Shown here: in pieces, positions 44,801-52,500 of the stretch
Layout: every line of letters starts with the position of its first letter
Position numbering within the stretch: the first letter of the stretch is position 1
Source of the DNA: Piezodorus guildinii
Taxonomy: Eukaryota > Arthropoda > Insecta > Hemiptera > Pentatomidae
Direction of reading: 5' to 3'
Assembly: GCA_023052935.1 (NCBI GenBank)
Contig: CM041298.1
Location: 3,410,001 to 3,474,000, forward strand
DNA: 64,000 bases
Notes under the pieces: generated by a model
The model's database searches: none
Seen by the model: only the letters and a program-made list of their open reading frames with translations
Told to the model about the DNA's origin: nothing
Program-made: the position numbers and the translations under genes

Positions 44801-45332
44801 AAACTGCCAGAAATTCATGACAATTAGCATTAAAAACATTATAAAGAACTCAGTAAGAAATTGTGTTAGTATGTAGATATAAAATTGTAATAGTATGTAG
44901 ATATAAAATTGAGATAGTATGTTGATATAAAATAAATTAATTATAAAGTTACCTTCAAGTCTCGAGAAACGGCATCAAAAAATGAAGTATATAAGTACGG
45001 CGTTCCTGTACTCTTTCCGACCGGTCCATCACTCATTGAGAAAACTCGTCCCATCGGATAACCGGTGGCATTTCTTTGGTGGGTTATGTGTGAAAGCACA
45101 CACCAGTCTATAAATGACATGTCAAAACACAATTAAATTATCTTTTTAAAGTGTCTCATATAGAATGAAAGTATTTATAAATGAAAATAATAATACCAGC
45201 CGTATGAACAATGTATCTTGCCATTCTTGCAACATCTTCATGCGGGGGAACGTCTCCATATTTGGAATGAACAAAACTAGCAGAGGCAAGTGAAGAGGAG
45301 AGTGCAATGAGTGTATAAAGAAGGAGCTTCAT
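32643..45332 (-). CDS. CREG: CREG-family secreted glycoprotein, copy 1 (complete)
   Basis: Five coding exons (45197-45332, 44953-45107, 43304-43423, 35352-35433, 32643-32824) join with GT-AG introns in phases 1, 0, 0, 1 to 224 residues, close to the 220 of human CREG1. Residues 1-19 (MKLLLYTLIALSSSLASAS) form a signal peptide. Then come ARMARYIVHTADW, GRVFSMSDGPVGKSTGTPYL, QTDYCKDHDLDPESPLC, FAKEALFSRHPEMKNWP and VQIVDYFGGSKFPTVPEYYN, all hallmarks of the CREG split-barrel (FMN-binding-like fold without the usual cofactor site). Sequons at N58 (NAT), N140 (NDT) and N197 (NVT) fit a glycosylated lysosomal or secreted protein. The start is the second Met of the open frame because it leads directly into the signal peptide. 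CREG proteins are known to affect differentiation and lysosome function in animals; the role here is inferred only. It ends with 25 residues after YYNVTL that copy 2 lacks. Intron 3 (7.9 kb) is full of transposons. Confidence 0.9.
33010..33798 (+). mobile_element. Helitron-like non-autonomous element with nested family A piece
   Basis: The left part (CTAATATATAAAAATGTCAA, then TGTTTGTTGTTGTACTCC and CTCGACCAAATTTTATGAAT) and the right end (GGCAGAGCAACATTTGCTAG, GTCAGCTAGT) are typical of insect Helitron families that finish with CTAG inserted before T. The usual 5' TC cannot be placed with certainty. The middle, 33297-33690, resembles family A (CCGGTGTGGGCAACACACGA at its left). No Rep/helicase is present. 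Confidence 0.65.
33880..34140 (+). repeat. SINE S2, tRNA-derived
   Basis: The head has A-box-like GTGGTCTACTC and B-box-like GGTTCAAACCC (33948-33958). The body contains AAAATGGGTACCCAATAATC and AACCTGAGACCATTCATTGA. Reverse copies or body fragments lie at 34985-35170, 50830-51035 and 53095-53240. Confidence 0.7.
34525..34640 (+). pseudogene. LINE polyprotein tail fragment with ATT tail
   Basis: The frame reads KVAEDRSEWRRIVEEAKVLQ, the standard final residues of many insect LINEs, followed by ATTATTATTATTTATTTT at 34610-34627. Only the last 30 or so codons survive. Confidence 0.75.
34985..35225 (-). repeat. SINE S2 copy, reverse orientation
   Basis: Contains GGGTACCCACTTTATAGAGG and the B-box complement GGGTTTGAACCC (35098-35109), mirror image of the S2 copy at 33880. 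The last 60 bp include a second GGGTTCGAGTCC, plus-oriented B-box, perhaps from another SINE. Confidence 0.65.
35352..35433 (-). CDS. CREG: CREG copy 1, exon 4
   Basis: Acceptor GTTTTAG, donor G/GTAAGG; 82 bp. Encodes FAKEALFSRHPEMKNWPV. It lies 7.87 kb from exon 3 because of the intervening Penelope-like element and other repeats. Confidence 0.9.
35590..35795 (+). repeat. Family A left end
   Basis: Begins with a T run and AAATCTGCTGCGGGCAAGAC, then GTGACTTTCACGTACCTTGG, the left terminus of family A; the rest decays. Confidence 0.65.
35800..36050 (-). repeat. SINE S1 copy, typical structure
   Basis: Reverse copy: AACATCACTTTATGCTACTG and GACGATGCTACAGTGGGAG (3' half), a single CTCCGAAGGACGGCATAACT segment, then GCGGGTTTGAACCCTGACC and TAGGAGGCTGTTATA of the tRNA-like head. 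The head is interrupted just before the Penelope element's target site. Confidence 0.82.
36135..36186 (-). ncRNA. Hammerhead-like hairpin at left end of the Penelope element
   Basis: On the minus strand: TTGAAAATGGGG, loop AAACAA, CCC, GAAACGTCGAC. It has lost one C compared with the right-end copy and has a degenerate CTGATGA core. See the right-end copy for the pairing. Confidence 0.5.
36508..36942 (-). pseudogene. Penelope GIY-YIG endonuclease domain, left arm (open frame)
   Basis: 144 codons open. It reads NVIYKIDCKDCESIYIGETS, KKLKTRINQH and later NRNRKLLEAIHI. The Y/YIG pair with the following ET, the C-x2-C pair and the conserved Arg define the GIY-YIG nuclease of Penelope-like elements, which nicks target DNA to prime reverse transcription. 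Upstream residues overlap the linker frame (36902-37291), so a frameshift separates the two. Confidence 0.85.
36902..37320 (-). pseudogene. Penelope RT-to-endonuclease linker, left arm
   Basis: Reads FMKDVKLEIYNILKENFYPK, then KFITQFFKDDKMIDRS, then LTYIPKLTESIKSIFLKYDH (the conserved thumb-linker block before GIY-YIG). It ends FGLYNI at the frameshift into the nuclease frame. The corresponding part of the right arm is scrambled. Confidence 0.75.
37420..39073 (+). pseudogene. Penelope reverse transcriptase, plus-strand copy
   Basis: Frames 37420-38178, 38144-38500 and 38502-38921, plus a further piece to 39073, are one RT broken by single extra A residues in homopolymer runs near 38153, 38493 and 38885. 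N-terminal part ends TTPRIHGLIKLHKQNNNLRP (RT0/1 region). The catalytic palm is SLDVVSLFTNIPIED, GLPMGGVLSVNLNGIYLNKL and KKYIDDLIIIID. The usual GLPMGSPLSP is altered to GLPMGGVLSV. The last piece ends RILNYISNHPKTQIVNTARN, where the inverted insert starts. Confidence 0.85.
39063..40078 (-). pseudogene. Penelope RT N-terminal half, inverted copy
   Basis: Minus-strand frames 39500-40078 and 39063-39497 repeat the first 330 codons of the plus-strand copy with few differences. In this copy the NEKTTYRKIRNNPIAEL junction is in frame (six A, not seven), so the frameshift near 38153 of the other copy is recent or a sequencing error. A different break occurs at 39520 where part of YISNNKKPNSPLN is altered. 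Confidence 0.85.
40073..40925 (+). pseudogene. Penelope C-terminal part, right arm, damaged linker
   Basis: Restarts with the 103-bp duplicated segment and continues TARNYIHRAIELTDEKFMKD (40150-40220) to KFITQFFKDDKMIERS near 40450. Then 40451-40560 bears no resemblance to the left arm linker (LTYIPKLTESIKSIF is lost). From 40573 the GIY-YIG part resumes (NVIYKIDCKDCESIYIGETS) and ends near 40937 with one frameshift after SQNN at 40816. Confidence 0.8.
41262..41303 (+). ncRNA. Hammerhead-like hairpin at right end of the Penelope element
   Basis: CTTGAAAAT, stem GGGG (41277-41280), loop AAACAA, stem CCCC (41287-41290), then GAAACGTCGAC. It has the layout of the Penelope-type hammerhead (core, stem II, GAAA) with a degenerate first core. 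The site lies about 120 bp inside the element's right end. Confidence 0.55.
41435..42000 (+). pseudogene. LINE RT fragment cut by family A
   Basis: Reads with breaks LQWFNSYLTILESMVEIGAE, then GVPQGS-like (GGTGTACCCCAAGGATCAC), a decayed FADDLK (TTTACTGGCGACCTCAAATT: FTGDLK), then CNLNFMQLNLSKCQVLTISK and SLRNLGIIMDSNLGFKEHMY. This is RT motif 4 through thumb of a Jockey/I-type LINE. It stops at 42000, where the family A terminus begins. Confidence 0.75.
42004..42916 (+). repeat. Family A interspersed repeat, reference copy
   Basis: Left end: an A run, TCTGGTGCGGGCAACACACG, ACTTTCACTTACC. Right end: TTTCATATATAGGTAATTCT, then AATAGGTAAGTGAAAGT. ACTTTCACTTACCT and AGGTAAGTGAAAGT are inverted copies near the two ends. 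The inside has CAAAATCGTCAGAACCGTTT, a GTAACATCTCGGGCGTATAT block and GACTCAGGGGACCCTAAAAT. No protein. At least nine partial copies occur in the window. Probably a non-autonomous DNA element of unassigned class. Confidence 0.75.
43304..43423 (-). CDS. CREG: CREG copy 1, exon 3
   Basis: Acceptor CTTGACAG, donor TTT/GTAAGT; 40 codons, phase 0 on both sides. Encodes QTDYCKDHDLDPESPLCAQV with the conserved cysteine pair. Confidence 0.92.
43763..43806 (-). ncRNA. Hammerhead-like hairpin, GGCC type
   Basis: On the minus strand: CTTGATGAA, stem GGCCTA, loop, stem TAGGCC, then AAAACATTGGCAC. The stem is six perfect pairs. Beside it (43818-43880) are two copies of a 43-bp TATAATACAATATATAAAGG unit. 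Confidence 0.5.
43920..44850. other. Intron 2 of CREG copy 1, no recognised feature
   Basis: AT-rich; no repeat shared with other parts of the window and no coding signal. Confidence 0.5.
44857..44938 (+). repeat. Tandem repeat, 26-bp unit, 3 copies
   Basis: TAGTATGTAGATATAAAATT repeated three times with small changes, 20 bp from the donor of CREG copy 1 exon 2. Confidence 0.88.
44953..45107 (-). CDS. CREG: CREG copy 1, exon 2
   Basis: Acceptor TTTATAG, donor AAG/GTAACT; 155 bp as in copy 2. Encodes DWCVLSHITHQRNATGYPMG and MSDGPVGKSTGTPYLY, core CREG motifs. Confidence 0.92.
45197..45332 (-). CDS. CREG: CREG copy 1, exon 1 (signal peptide)
   Basis: ATG at 45330-45332; donor G/GTATTA. Encodes the signal peptide and PHEDVARMARYIVHTA. 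Intron 1 is only 89 bp. Confidence 0.88.
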
Positions 45333-45419
45333 GTTTGATGTGTTGACCCTGGCAGGTTGGCTAGCCACTCAATGATACAGCAACAGCTTCTACAATGATA
45401 AGGCATTATGTAAAAGGCT

Positions 45420-46500
45420 AGTTTATCATAGACCACAGCTCCACTCATATCAACAACACAATATTTTCATTATTCTTTCAACTAATAAACAATATTATTT
45501 ATTTACAAAAACAAATAAAAAATCATTGTCCATTAAAAAAGAATCAACTAATTTTATTTTTAATAACAAAGGTTTATATTTAGAGGTCACTAAACTACTC
45601 TAAGATCATTTACAAATTAACATAAGTTTGTAAAAATTACAGAGATGTCAATTATCTTTTAATTCTTCAAGATTAGGATTTTGCTTATCAGGAAAAAATA
45701 CATAAATGAAAGATTAATTGATGGTATTACCACAACCAGTTATCATTTACTATTGGACAATTTATTTAGCCTTTGCTTCGGGCGGGTGCAATTTGAATGA
45801 GATGTTATTCATGTTTAAAAAATCACTTTAAGAGTTTTAGTTTGTCCTAAGAAAAAGTACAATTAGCAAGAAAATGCGTTCATTTTGTAACGTACGTTCA
45901 TGATTATATTTAAACCTAGACAGAAATGAAAAACATAAATCAAAGTTCATTTTATAACGTACATTCATGATTATATTTAAACATCGGCAAAAATGAAAAA
46001 CATAAATCAAAATTAGTTATTTGTTTGATATTTTAAAGTGAAGCAAAGATAACGGAAAATTTGATTTTCAAGCTAAAAAATGGAAAAAATTTCGCACATA
46101 ATGAAAACTTGATGTGCATGTGTATGAAACTTGATGTGCATGTGTATGAAACTTGATGAAACTTGATGTGCATGTGTATGAAACTTTATATGTATTCAAA
46201 AACTACAGAAATAACAACGATTCATATTTTATTCGGTTAATTACTATTTTATATTTTAAATGAACTATTTAAATTACAATTTAAATGTTAAATTGAGTTT
46301 CCATAAGAATCCCATTTCGTTTACAGAGAAACATCCGTTTTCATGAAACTGTGTTGAATTTGAAATAATTAATAACAATGTTAGTTTATATATATTTATA
46401 ACAGCATATTAATTATGTTAACAAATTAGTTAAAATTTGGTACGTTTTATTGTTTCTAAAATCGTGCGTACTAAATGGAAGAATATAACTTGCACGGTCA
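45420..46500. other. Region upstream of CREG copy 1
   Basis: No clear TATA box or initiator can be picked out of the AT-rich sequence before 45368. 45885-46015 has two copies of a 75-bp stretch (CATTCATGATTATATTTAAA). 46103-46180 has a 21-bp unit (AAACTTGATGTGCATGTGTATG) about 3.5 times. Confidence 0.5.
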
Positions 46501-46507
46501 TGTAGTC

Positions 46508-46583
46508 GTGGCCACCAAGGAGGTTGTAATAGTATTACAACTACTTATACTAATAATACTATTACAAACTCCTTGGTGGCCAC
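46508..46583. repeat. 30-bp inverted repeat (hairpin)
   Basis: GTGGCCACCAAGGAGGTTGT plus AATAGTATTA at 46508-46537 pairs with 46554-46583 with a single mismatch; the loop is 16 bases. GC-rich ends within AT-rich DNA. No element ends or target duplication are evident. Confidence 0.9.
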
Positions 46584-46719
46584 ATTAACTATTATAATCT
46601 CCCTCTTTACCAATAACGTATGTTTTTGTAACTATGTTTCCAGAAGGGGATAGTTAATATAAATCAATTAGATAATATGATAGACCAAGATCATTAATAT
46701 AATTTTATTAAAATTAAAG

Positions 46720-47474
46720 GTGGGCAGAACACAAAACATTTTAATCGAAACATTGAAGCGTCAAATAGTATCTTTAGTAACTTCAATCATCTGTTTATTA
46801 TCAGCTTTCTTTCATGGGGTTAGTAACTTTAATCAAAATCGTTTGAGGCGTTTTGGAGAAAATCGTAAAAAGGTGCAAATTGCATGGTATAAAGTGGCTC
46901 TTCTGATTAGCCGTTTTTTGGTGAAAAAGTTGCTGTAACATCTCGGGTGTAGTTTTTTTTTTTAAATATTAAAGTTAAGTGTTAAAACAACTTACCGCGC
47001 TAGAGTTACCACACACACAGCTATTTGCGGGACTTAGTCATTTGGACTCAGGGGACCCTTCTTCTTCTTTTGCTTCTCCCTGTAGTGCCGTATCAGCGTA
47101 GGGGAGCGTTTCAGCCACTGGCTCCAATCCATATATATTCCCAGCTAGGTTCCTGGCCTGGCGGAGATCTTTCCCTCTTCCTCTGCAAAGCCTGTCGACG
47201 TACTCCAGGTAGGACATCCTTGGTCGCCCCCGAGGCCTTCTCCCATGTGGCACGTAATCCATGGTTTTTAGAAAATCTCTGTGATCCTCCATTCTGATAA
47301 CGTGGCCGAACCAATTCAGTTGGCGGGTTTGCAGAATTTCCTTTAACGGCGCAACCTCCAGTTTCTCAGGGGACCCTAAAACGTATATTTCCGATGAAAA
47401 CTGAAATTCTAAAATTTTCACGATCGCAATACTTTCCCTTACCATATATTTCATATATAGGTAAGTGAAAGTCA
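46720..47474 (+). repeat. Family A right half, interrupted by a LINE fragment
   Basis: Matches 42590-42916 and further left parts: GGTGCAAATTGCATGGTATA, AACATCTCGGGTGTAGTTTT, GACTCAGGGGACCC and terminal ATATAGGTAAGTGAAAGT. A 306-bp insertion (47059-47364) lies inside. Confidence 0.8.
47059..47364 (-). mobile_element. LINE 3' fragment inserted with 12-bp target duplication
   Basis: Flanked by exact CTCAGGGGACCC at 47047-47058 and 47365-47376. The minus strand encodes LEVAPLKEILQTRQLNWFGH, VIRMEDHRDFLKTMDYVPHG and RRPRGRPRMSYLEYVDRL, a LINE C-terminus, and ends in an AAAGAAGAAGAA tail against the left repeat. The family A copies elsewhere show the empty site. It is a severely 5'-truncated retrotransposition. 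Confidence 0.88.
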
Positions 47475-47519
47475 AAATTACATTGTAGGTGGAAATAATC
47501 GGGAGTCAGTCTTTTTTTA

Positions 47520-47564
47520 AGTTCGACGTTTCGTCTCAAACTCGTGAGCCATCATCAGGGCATT
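47520..47564 (-). ncRNA. Hammerhead-like hairpin, GGCTC type
   Basis: On the minus strand: CCCTGATGAT, stem GGCTC, loop ACGAGTTT, stem GAGAC (one mismatch), GAAACGTCGAAC. Sits directly beyond the right end of the family A copy; no Penelope protein is next to it. Confidence 0.5.
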
Positions 47565-47767
47565 ACTGAGCCATGTCCAAGCATAAATTGTAATTACATT
47601 GTACCTTAACTAGTAGTATTATTCAGAATATTTCTAAAATAATAGATATTGTTCTCGGAAGAACCTGGTTTTCCCAATGAATAACAAGAAAAAAACAAAA
47701 CATTTCTGATAAGGTTTGATATTTTTCGCTTCATTTTCGCTCAAACGAATAAAATATGATAAGATTT

Positions 47768-48066
47768 TGTTTGTTTATTCATTGAACATCACTTTATGTT
47801 GCTGTGGCTTTGTGCTTACCAGACGATGCTACAGTGGCAGTCCTAAATTTTAATCTATCCAGGTTTTAATTAGGATAGGGATTTTTAACGAGTAACTGAC
47901 ATCGCACAGGCTCGGGACCACCTGTTTACGCCCCCTCTAAAGAACAGCATAACTAAAGATTTTTTACTCCCATTAAAAAATCCTAGGGCAACCCGCCAGG
48001 TTCGAATTTGCAACCTTGGGCATAGAAGGCTGTTATGCTAGCCACTATGCCACAGGTGAACCCCTG
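47768..48066 (-). repeat. SINE S1, most complete copy
   Basis: Reverse orientation. The tRNA-like head at the right gives, on the minus strand, A box TGGCATAGTGGCTAGCATAA and B box TTCGAACCTGG. The body holds one CTAAAGAACAGCATAACTAA segment and CAGGTTTTAATTAGGATAGG. The 3' end at the left is CATAAAGTGATGTTCAATGA with AATAAACAAAC. This is the ordinary state of the element whose middle expanded at 13577-14570. Confidence 0.85.
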
Positions 48067-48469
48067 ATGTTATTTTGTCCCGGCCAAAGTAAGATTAAAT
48101 ATGTTTGCTATTTACATTAACATTTTATGTGAAATTGGTTTCACTAATTGTTATAATTGTGACAAAATAAACAAAATGATTAGGGTGGAATCTATATTTG
48201 GCTTATCAAGCAATTGTTAAGGAAAAACAAAACTAAAACATCATTTAAAAAAAAAAACGATTTGTGGCGGATGCTACACACGCTTGCTCACAGATAGCGC
48301 CAGCGGCGTCCACATTTCTTACCGGGCAAATATAAGAAGACGCTATATCCAATAATATTGTATATTGTTAATAATTAATGTCACTGTAACTATTTATATA
48401 GAGTCAGGGTGAGCCCCCTGGCTCTTCAAAACAAAAACATTTTCAAACAACCTCAATTAATAAAATAAA

Positions 48470-49217
48470 TTTCAGAATTTTTAAATTAAGTCAGAATTGA
48501 AAAAAAAATTAAATTAAAATATATTAAATTGATTTCAATGGAATCATGTGTTTCATATTAAATAATCTAACTGGAAGGAATTAGTCCGGGTGGCGGTCAT
48601 TAAATGAAACAACTAAATAGTTTTAACTATTTATTGTTTGCCAAAGTTTCGATCCCCCCTTTGTGGGTCATTATCAGGGCGCATGGTGGGTGAATGGAAA
48701 CTAAATAAATAATCTAACAATAAAATTATTATCTACAATTATCATTTAAATTTATATCTTTTTCGTCTTTCTCCATTACTTTTTACAGCTCTGTATACAA
48801 GATATATACTTTAAGATAGACACTTTAGAGAAAGATAATTTAAAAAATCAGTATTTGAACCCTAGCAGACTAGTTCAATCAGAATGAAACCTATATGGTA
48901 TTAAAGAAAAAAATAAATTTTACATCGATATATGGAGTTTAATCAAAATTGTTATAGCCGTTTTTGAGGAAATTGTAAACAGTTGCAAAACGCATGGTAT
49001 AAAGTGGCTCTTTTGGTTAGCTGATTTTTATGAAAAAGTAGCTGTAACATGTTGGGCATATAGTGTCTTAAATATGAAACTTGGGTTTCAAAGGACTTAT
49101 GCTTTTCCTGCTAGACTTACCACATACACAGACCCTAAAATGTGTATTTCCATTGAAAACTGGAATTAGAAAATTTCTACTATCGCAATACTTTCCCTTA
49201 CGATGTATTTCATCGCT
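48470..49217 (+). repeat. Family A copy hosting a short hairpin unit
   Basis: Contains GATTTCAATGGAATCATGTG, TTTTACATCGATATATGGAG, GCATGGTATAAAGTGGCTCT and the terminal CAATACTTTCCCTTACGATG. The left terminus is missing. The 48572-48705 unit interrupts it. Confidence 0.75.
48572..48705 (-). mobile_element. Short hairpin unit, 134 bp, with 13-bp target duplication
   Basis: Flanked by exact TAAATAATCTAAC at 48559-48571 and 48706-48718. On the minus strand it reads TTTCCATTCACCCACCATGC, GCCCTGATAATGACCC, loop, GATCGAAACTTTGGC, then CAAACAATAAATAGTT, TTTAATGACCGCCACCCGG and ACTAATTCCTTCCA. The core has changed to CTGATAA and the stem has one mismatch, so this copy is decayed. No protein; it must move with help from another element. 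Confidence 0.88.
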
Positions 49218-49459
49218 GAGCGAAAGTAAAAAAACTAATCTTCAACAGCCTCAGAAGAGAACTCGAAAGACAGAAAACAGTGGCCAACTCTGCTATCTTG
49301 CAGAATACACCTCTTCTTTATAAATAATACTGGTAAATTTATAGCAAATTAGGAGTGGGCAAAATGGTGTCAAGGAATTTGATATTAAAGCAGAATTTTA
49401 GACTCATTTTATATTGGTAAAAAACATCACAAATTTAATAAACCCATGATAAACTACAT

Positions 49460-49569
49460 TTAAAGAGATACGCTGTAGTATTCTTCAGGACTAGGGTATT
49501 TGCTTCCTCCGTAGTAATCGATAACTTGGATGTTGGCAATGTTCATTTTAGCAAACTGGAAGTTGTGAT
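49460..49569 (-). CDS. CREG: CREG copy 2, exon 5 and stop
   Basis: Acceptor AATTGCAG; encodes DHNFQFAKMNIANIQVIDYY, GGSKYPSPEEYYSVSL and TAA at 49460-49462. It stops where copy 1 continues for 25 residues. Confidence 0.92.
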
Positions 49570-52500
49570 CTGCAATTATAAAAAATAAATAAGTATAATG
49601 TTAATCTTAATAATGTTATATTTTTAATATTAGGAGGATCTCAAATAATCATGGGTCAGTCTTAGAGTTTGAGCCCAATCATGCGAGTTATCTTCTGGGT
49701 TAGAACCAATCAGAAATACTAAAGATAGGGGGCAGCGTGGTCTAGTGGGTAGAAACAGTTCGAATCTCTATATATACTGAGCCCAAGACCCTTCATGGGC
49801 TGTAGTGGAACAGGTTTTTTTTTTTTTTTTTTAGAAATACAAAAGAGTGAAGTACCCAAAGGTGCATAAGAGTGAAGACATAATTATAAGTGGTATATTG
49901 ATAAAAGGAGTTGAAGCTTAAAAATAATAATACAGTATGACAATACAACAATAAAACTAATTTTGCTGAAGGAATTAGTCCGGGTGGCGGTCATTAAATG
50001 AAACAACTGAATAGTTTCAACTATTTTATTGTTTGCCAACGTTTCGACCCCCATTGTGGGTCATCATCAGGGCGTCTGGTAGGTGAGTGGAAACTGCTGA
50101 TGATGACCCACAATGGGGGTCGAAACGTTGGCAAACAATAAAATAGTTGAAACTATTCAGTTGTTTCATTTAATGACCGCCACCCGGACTAATTCCTTCA
50201 GTAATTCTCAACGGTCAACTAATTATATCCACAAAACTAATTTTGAAATAAAAATTAATCTTTTGGATATGATGAATTCAATAATTATTATATATTTATA
50301 TGTAATAAGAAAAAAATTTAAATTTTTAGAAGCAAGGTGTGATTATTTGGAGAGAACATAAATAAAAATAAATTTTATTATTTTTATTTTCTTCATTCCA
50401 TATTGATATGTTTATCCTTCAAATTTTCTTTTCATCAGTATACATACCGCTTATAATTATGTCACTCAGTTTTATATACCTGTGTAAAAAAATCTTTGTA
50501 TCTGATAAGTATTCTGATTGATTGATGATGGCTCATGTTTGGTCTAAATCATTGGCAAAATTTAAAAATTCTAGGACTGTCTCCTCATTATTTCCTTCCA
50601 GTTTTATTATAACATAATTTATTAATTAATTTAATATACATAATTATTACTGCTGCTAAAATCTCACTAAAATCAAACAACATGATGAAGTAGCAATGTT
50701 ATTGATAATAAAAAAAAAAACCCTGTAGTTCTATAACCCAACTTGGACTGAGTATATATAGAGATTGGTGATGCCTCTACTGTCTTTAAGGACCATGCAA
50801 ACAGGTGAACATCACGCTCAACCACCAGGTATTCCCCTCAAATGTAGGGTACTCGCTTTATGGAGGCTGTGCAAGGCTTAGTAGGTTCACCCCGCAGCTG
50901 AAATAACAGACTAACCAATAATCCTGCCTCAGCTGGGGTTTGAACCCAGGACCTGAAGAACAGTAGTCTAGTGCCCTATCCACTAGACCAGTGGTCGCCA
51001 GCTAACCAGTGGTTGTCAGCTAACCAGTGGTTGCCTTTCGTAAGTAACATTTCATAAGTAATGAGCTTAAAATACAGATCCAATTAACCATGAAATAAAG
51101 TTGGTATTGCAGTCCAAGAGTTCTTTAGCAGCCATCCCAAAGTATCAGCGTGAGATCGAGCAATTGGCTAGCAGATAGCAGATAACAACAGACTGTTATA
51201 TTTTGAGTATTGATTGTATTTTATACCAAAGAAATAATAATACAAATATTTTTGTTTATATACAGCCCATTGATATTATATATTATATACCATATACATA
51301 TATACCTGATAAAATATACAAGCTGGTTTAGTGTAGTATTTTTTTACTCTTACTATGGTAAATGCTAATTATAATACCTAAACTAAAATGAATAAATGTT
51401 AATGTATATTTGAAGAAATTACCGCCTGGCCATGAACTCATTTCTGGGTGTCTTGTGAAGAGTGCCTCTTTTGCAAACTTGGCTTCGTTATCATTGTTAT
51501 CAATCTGTAATATATAGTCATATACTATTAAAATCATTATAATAATGTTTATGCTTGAAAACAGTGATGATTAATAATAATTGTTATAGATTGACATTAC
51601 TAATTAATAATAATTGTTATAGATTGACATTACTCCAGTAAACTTCAGGTTCATTAGAAATTAGTGCCTAAATGAATTTTCCAGTCTTCATTACTAATTC
51701 GGGGTTTCTAAACTTGTTAATGCTTTTAAAAATTTTAAATGTTAATAAATAATTATCTAATTTATGTATATTTTTCTTGGAAGATGTATTAACATATAGG
51801 TTAATATGTAAGTGAAGTATTTCTTGCTTGGCCTAATTTGATTAATCTCGACATTTTGAGGAATCAACTCCAAGACAATAGCACTGTCATTTCCATTAAT
51901 AATTTTTATCATTATCATATTCATAACAATGTTGATTTTGATTTTGAACTTTATTCGTGGCAATGAAGTTAACTGATAAACTATATATTTAATAGAAATT
52001 ATTGGTCAAAATTATCTATTTATCAACATCATTATGGTAGGGATTATTGAAGGAAAATAAAATCATATTATCACTGTTCTAATGATGGAGTGAATATCAC
52101 GAAACGTCGATGTAAGAAAATATTTTTCTTTAAATTATTATAAGGAAGAGATAGTATATATACACTGGCAGTAAAAAGTTTGAGATGACCTATGGTTCAC
52201 ATCAATAAATTATGAATAACCTCTATCAATACCTAAATAAATTATGGTATCTTATTATTATTTGTATTTATAAACAAATTTGCTAATTAGGTGTAAGAAA
52301 GGTTTTGTCAATATCATAAATAACAATAAATAATTTGATAAAATATAATTATTACTGAGACCTTAAGTGATAAAAATAAATAAGAATAAGCAATCTGATT
52401 TTAGTGTCTGGAGCTTTAATTACACTCTAGTAATCTCTTAAGGGGAATTGAGAAGATAAATTGTATTCTTAGTTTGATTTATTGATTTCTCGACTGCCAA

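Larger units (their letters stand above)
49966..50232. mobile_element. Palindromic short hairpin unit with 13-bp target duplication
   Basis: Flanked by exact AAAACTAATTTTG at 49953-49965 and 50233-50245. The arms 49966-50070 and 50097-50201 are perfect reverse complements over 105 bp, separated by 26 bp that hold the GCGTCTGGTAGGTGAGTGGA left-end segment. The right arm is followed by a 31-bp tail (TAATTCTCAACGGTCAACTA to ATCCAC). Each arm has GATGATGACCC, loop, GGGTCGAAACGTTGGC and ends ACTAATTCCTTCAG. So the element is a complete plus-strand unit joined to an inverted partial one, a layout also shown by the large Penelope element. Confidence 0.9.

Noticed and set aside
45132..45368. CREG copy 1 start at the first Met of the open frame (MASQPARVNTSN)
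   Set aside because: The second Met begins directly with a clean signal peptide, as expected for the family.
49738..49810. tRNA gene
   Set aside because: A- and B-box-like motifs exist but no cloverleaf or 3' acceptor half; it is a SINE head.
50930..51010. tRNA gene on the minus strand
   Set aside because: Good internal promoter boxes but the body continues into the S2 SINE and the acceptor stem does not close.
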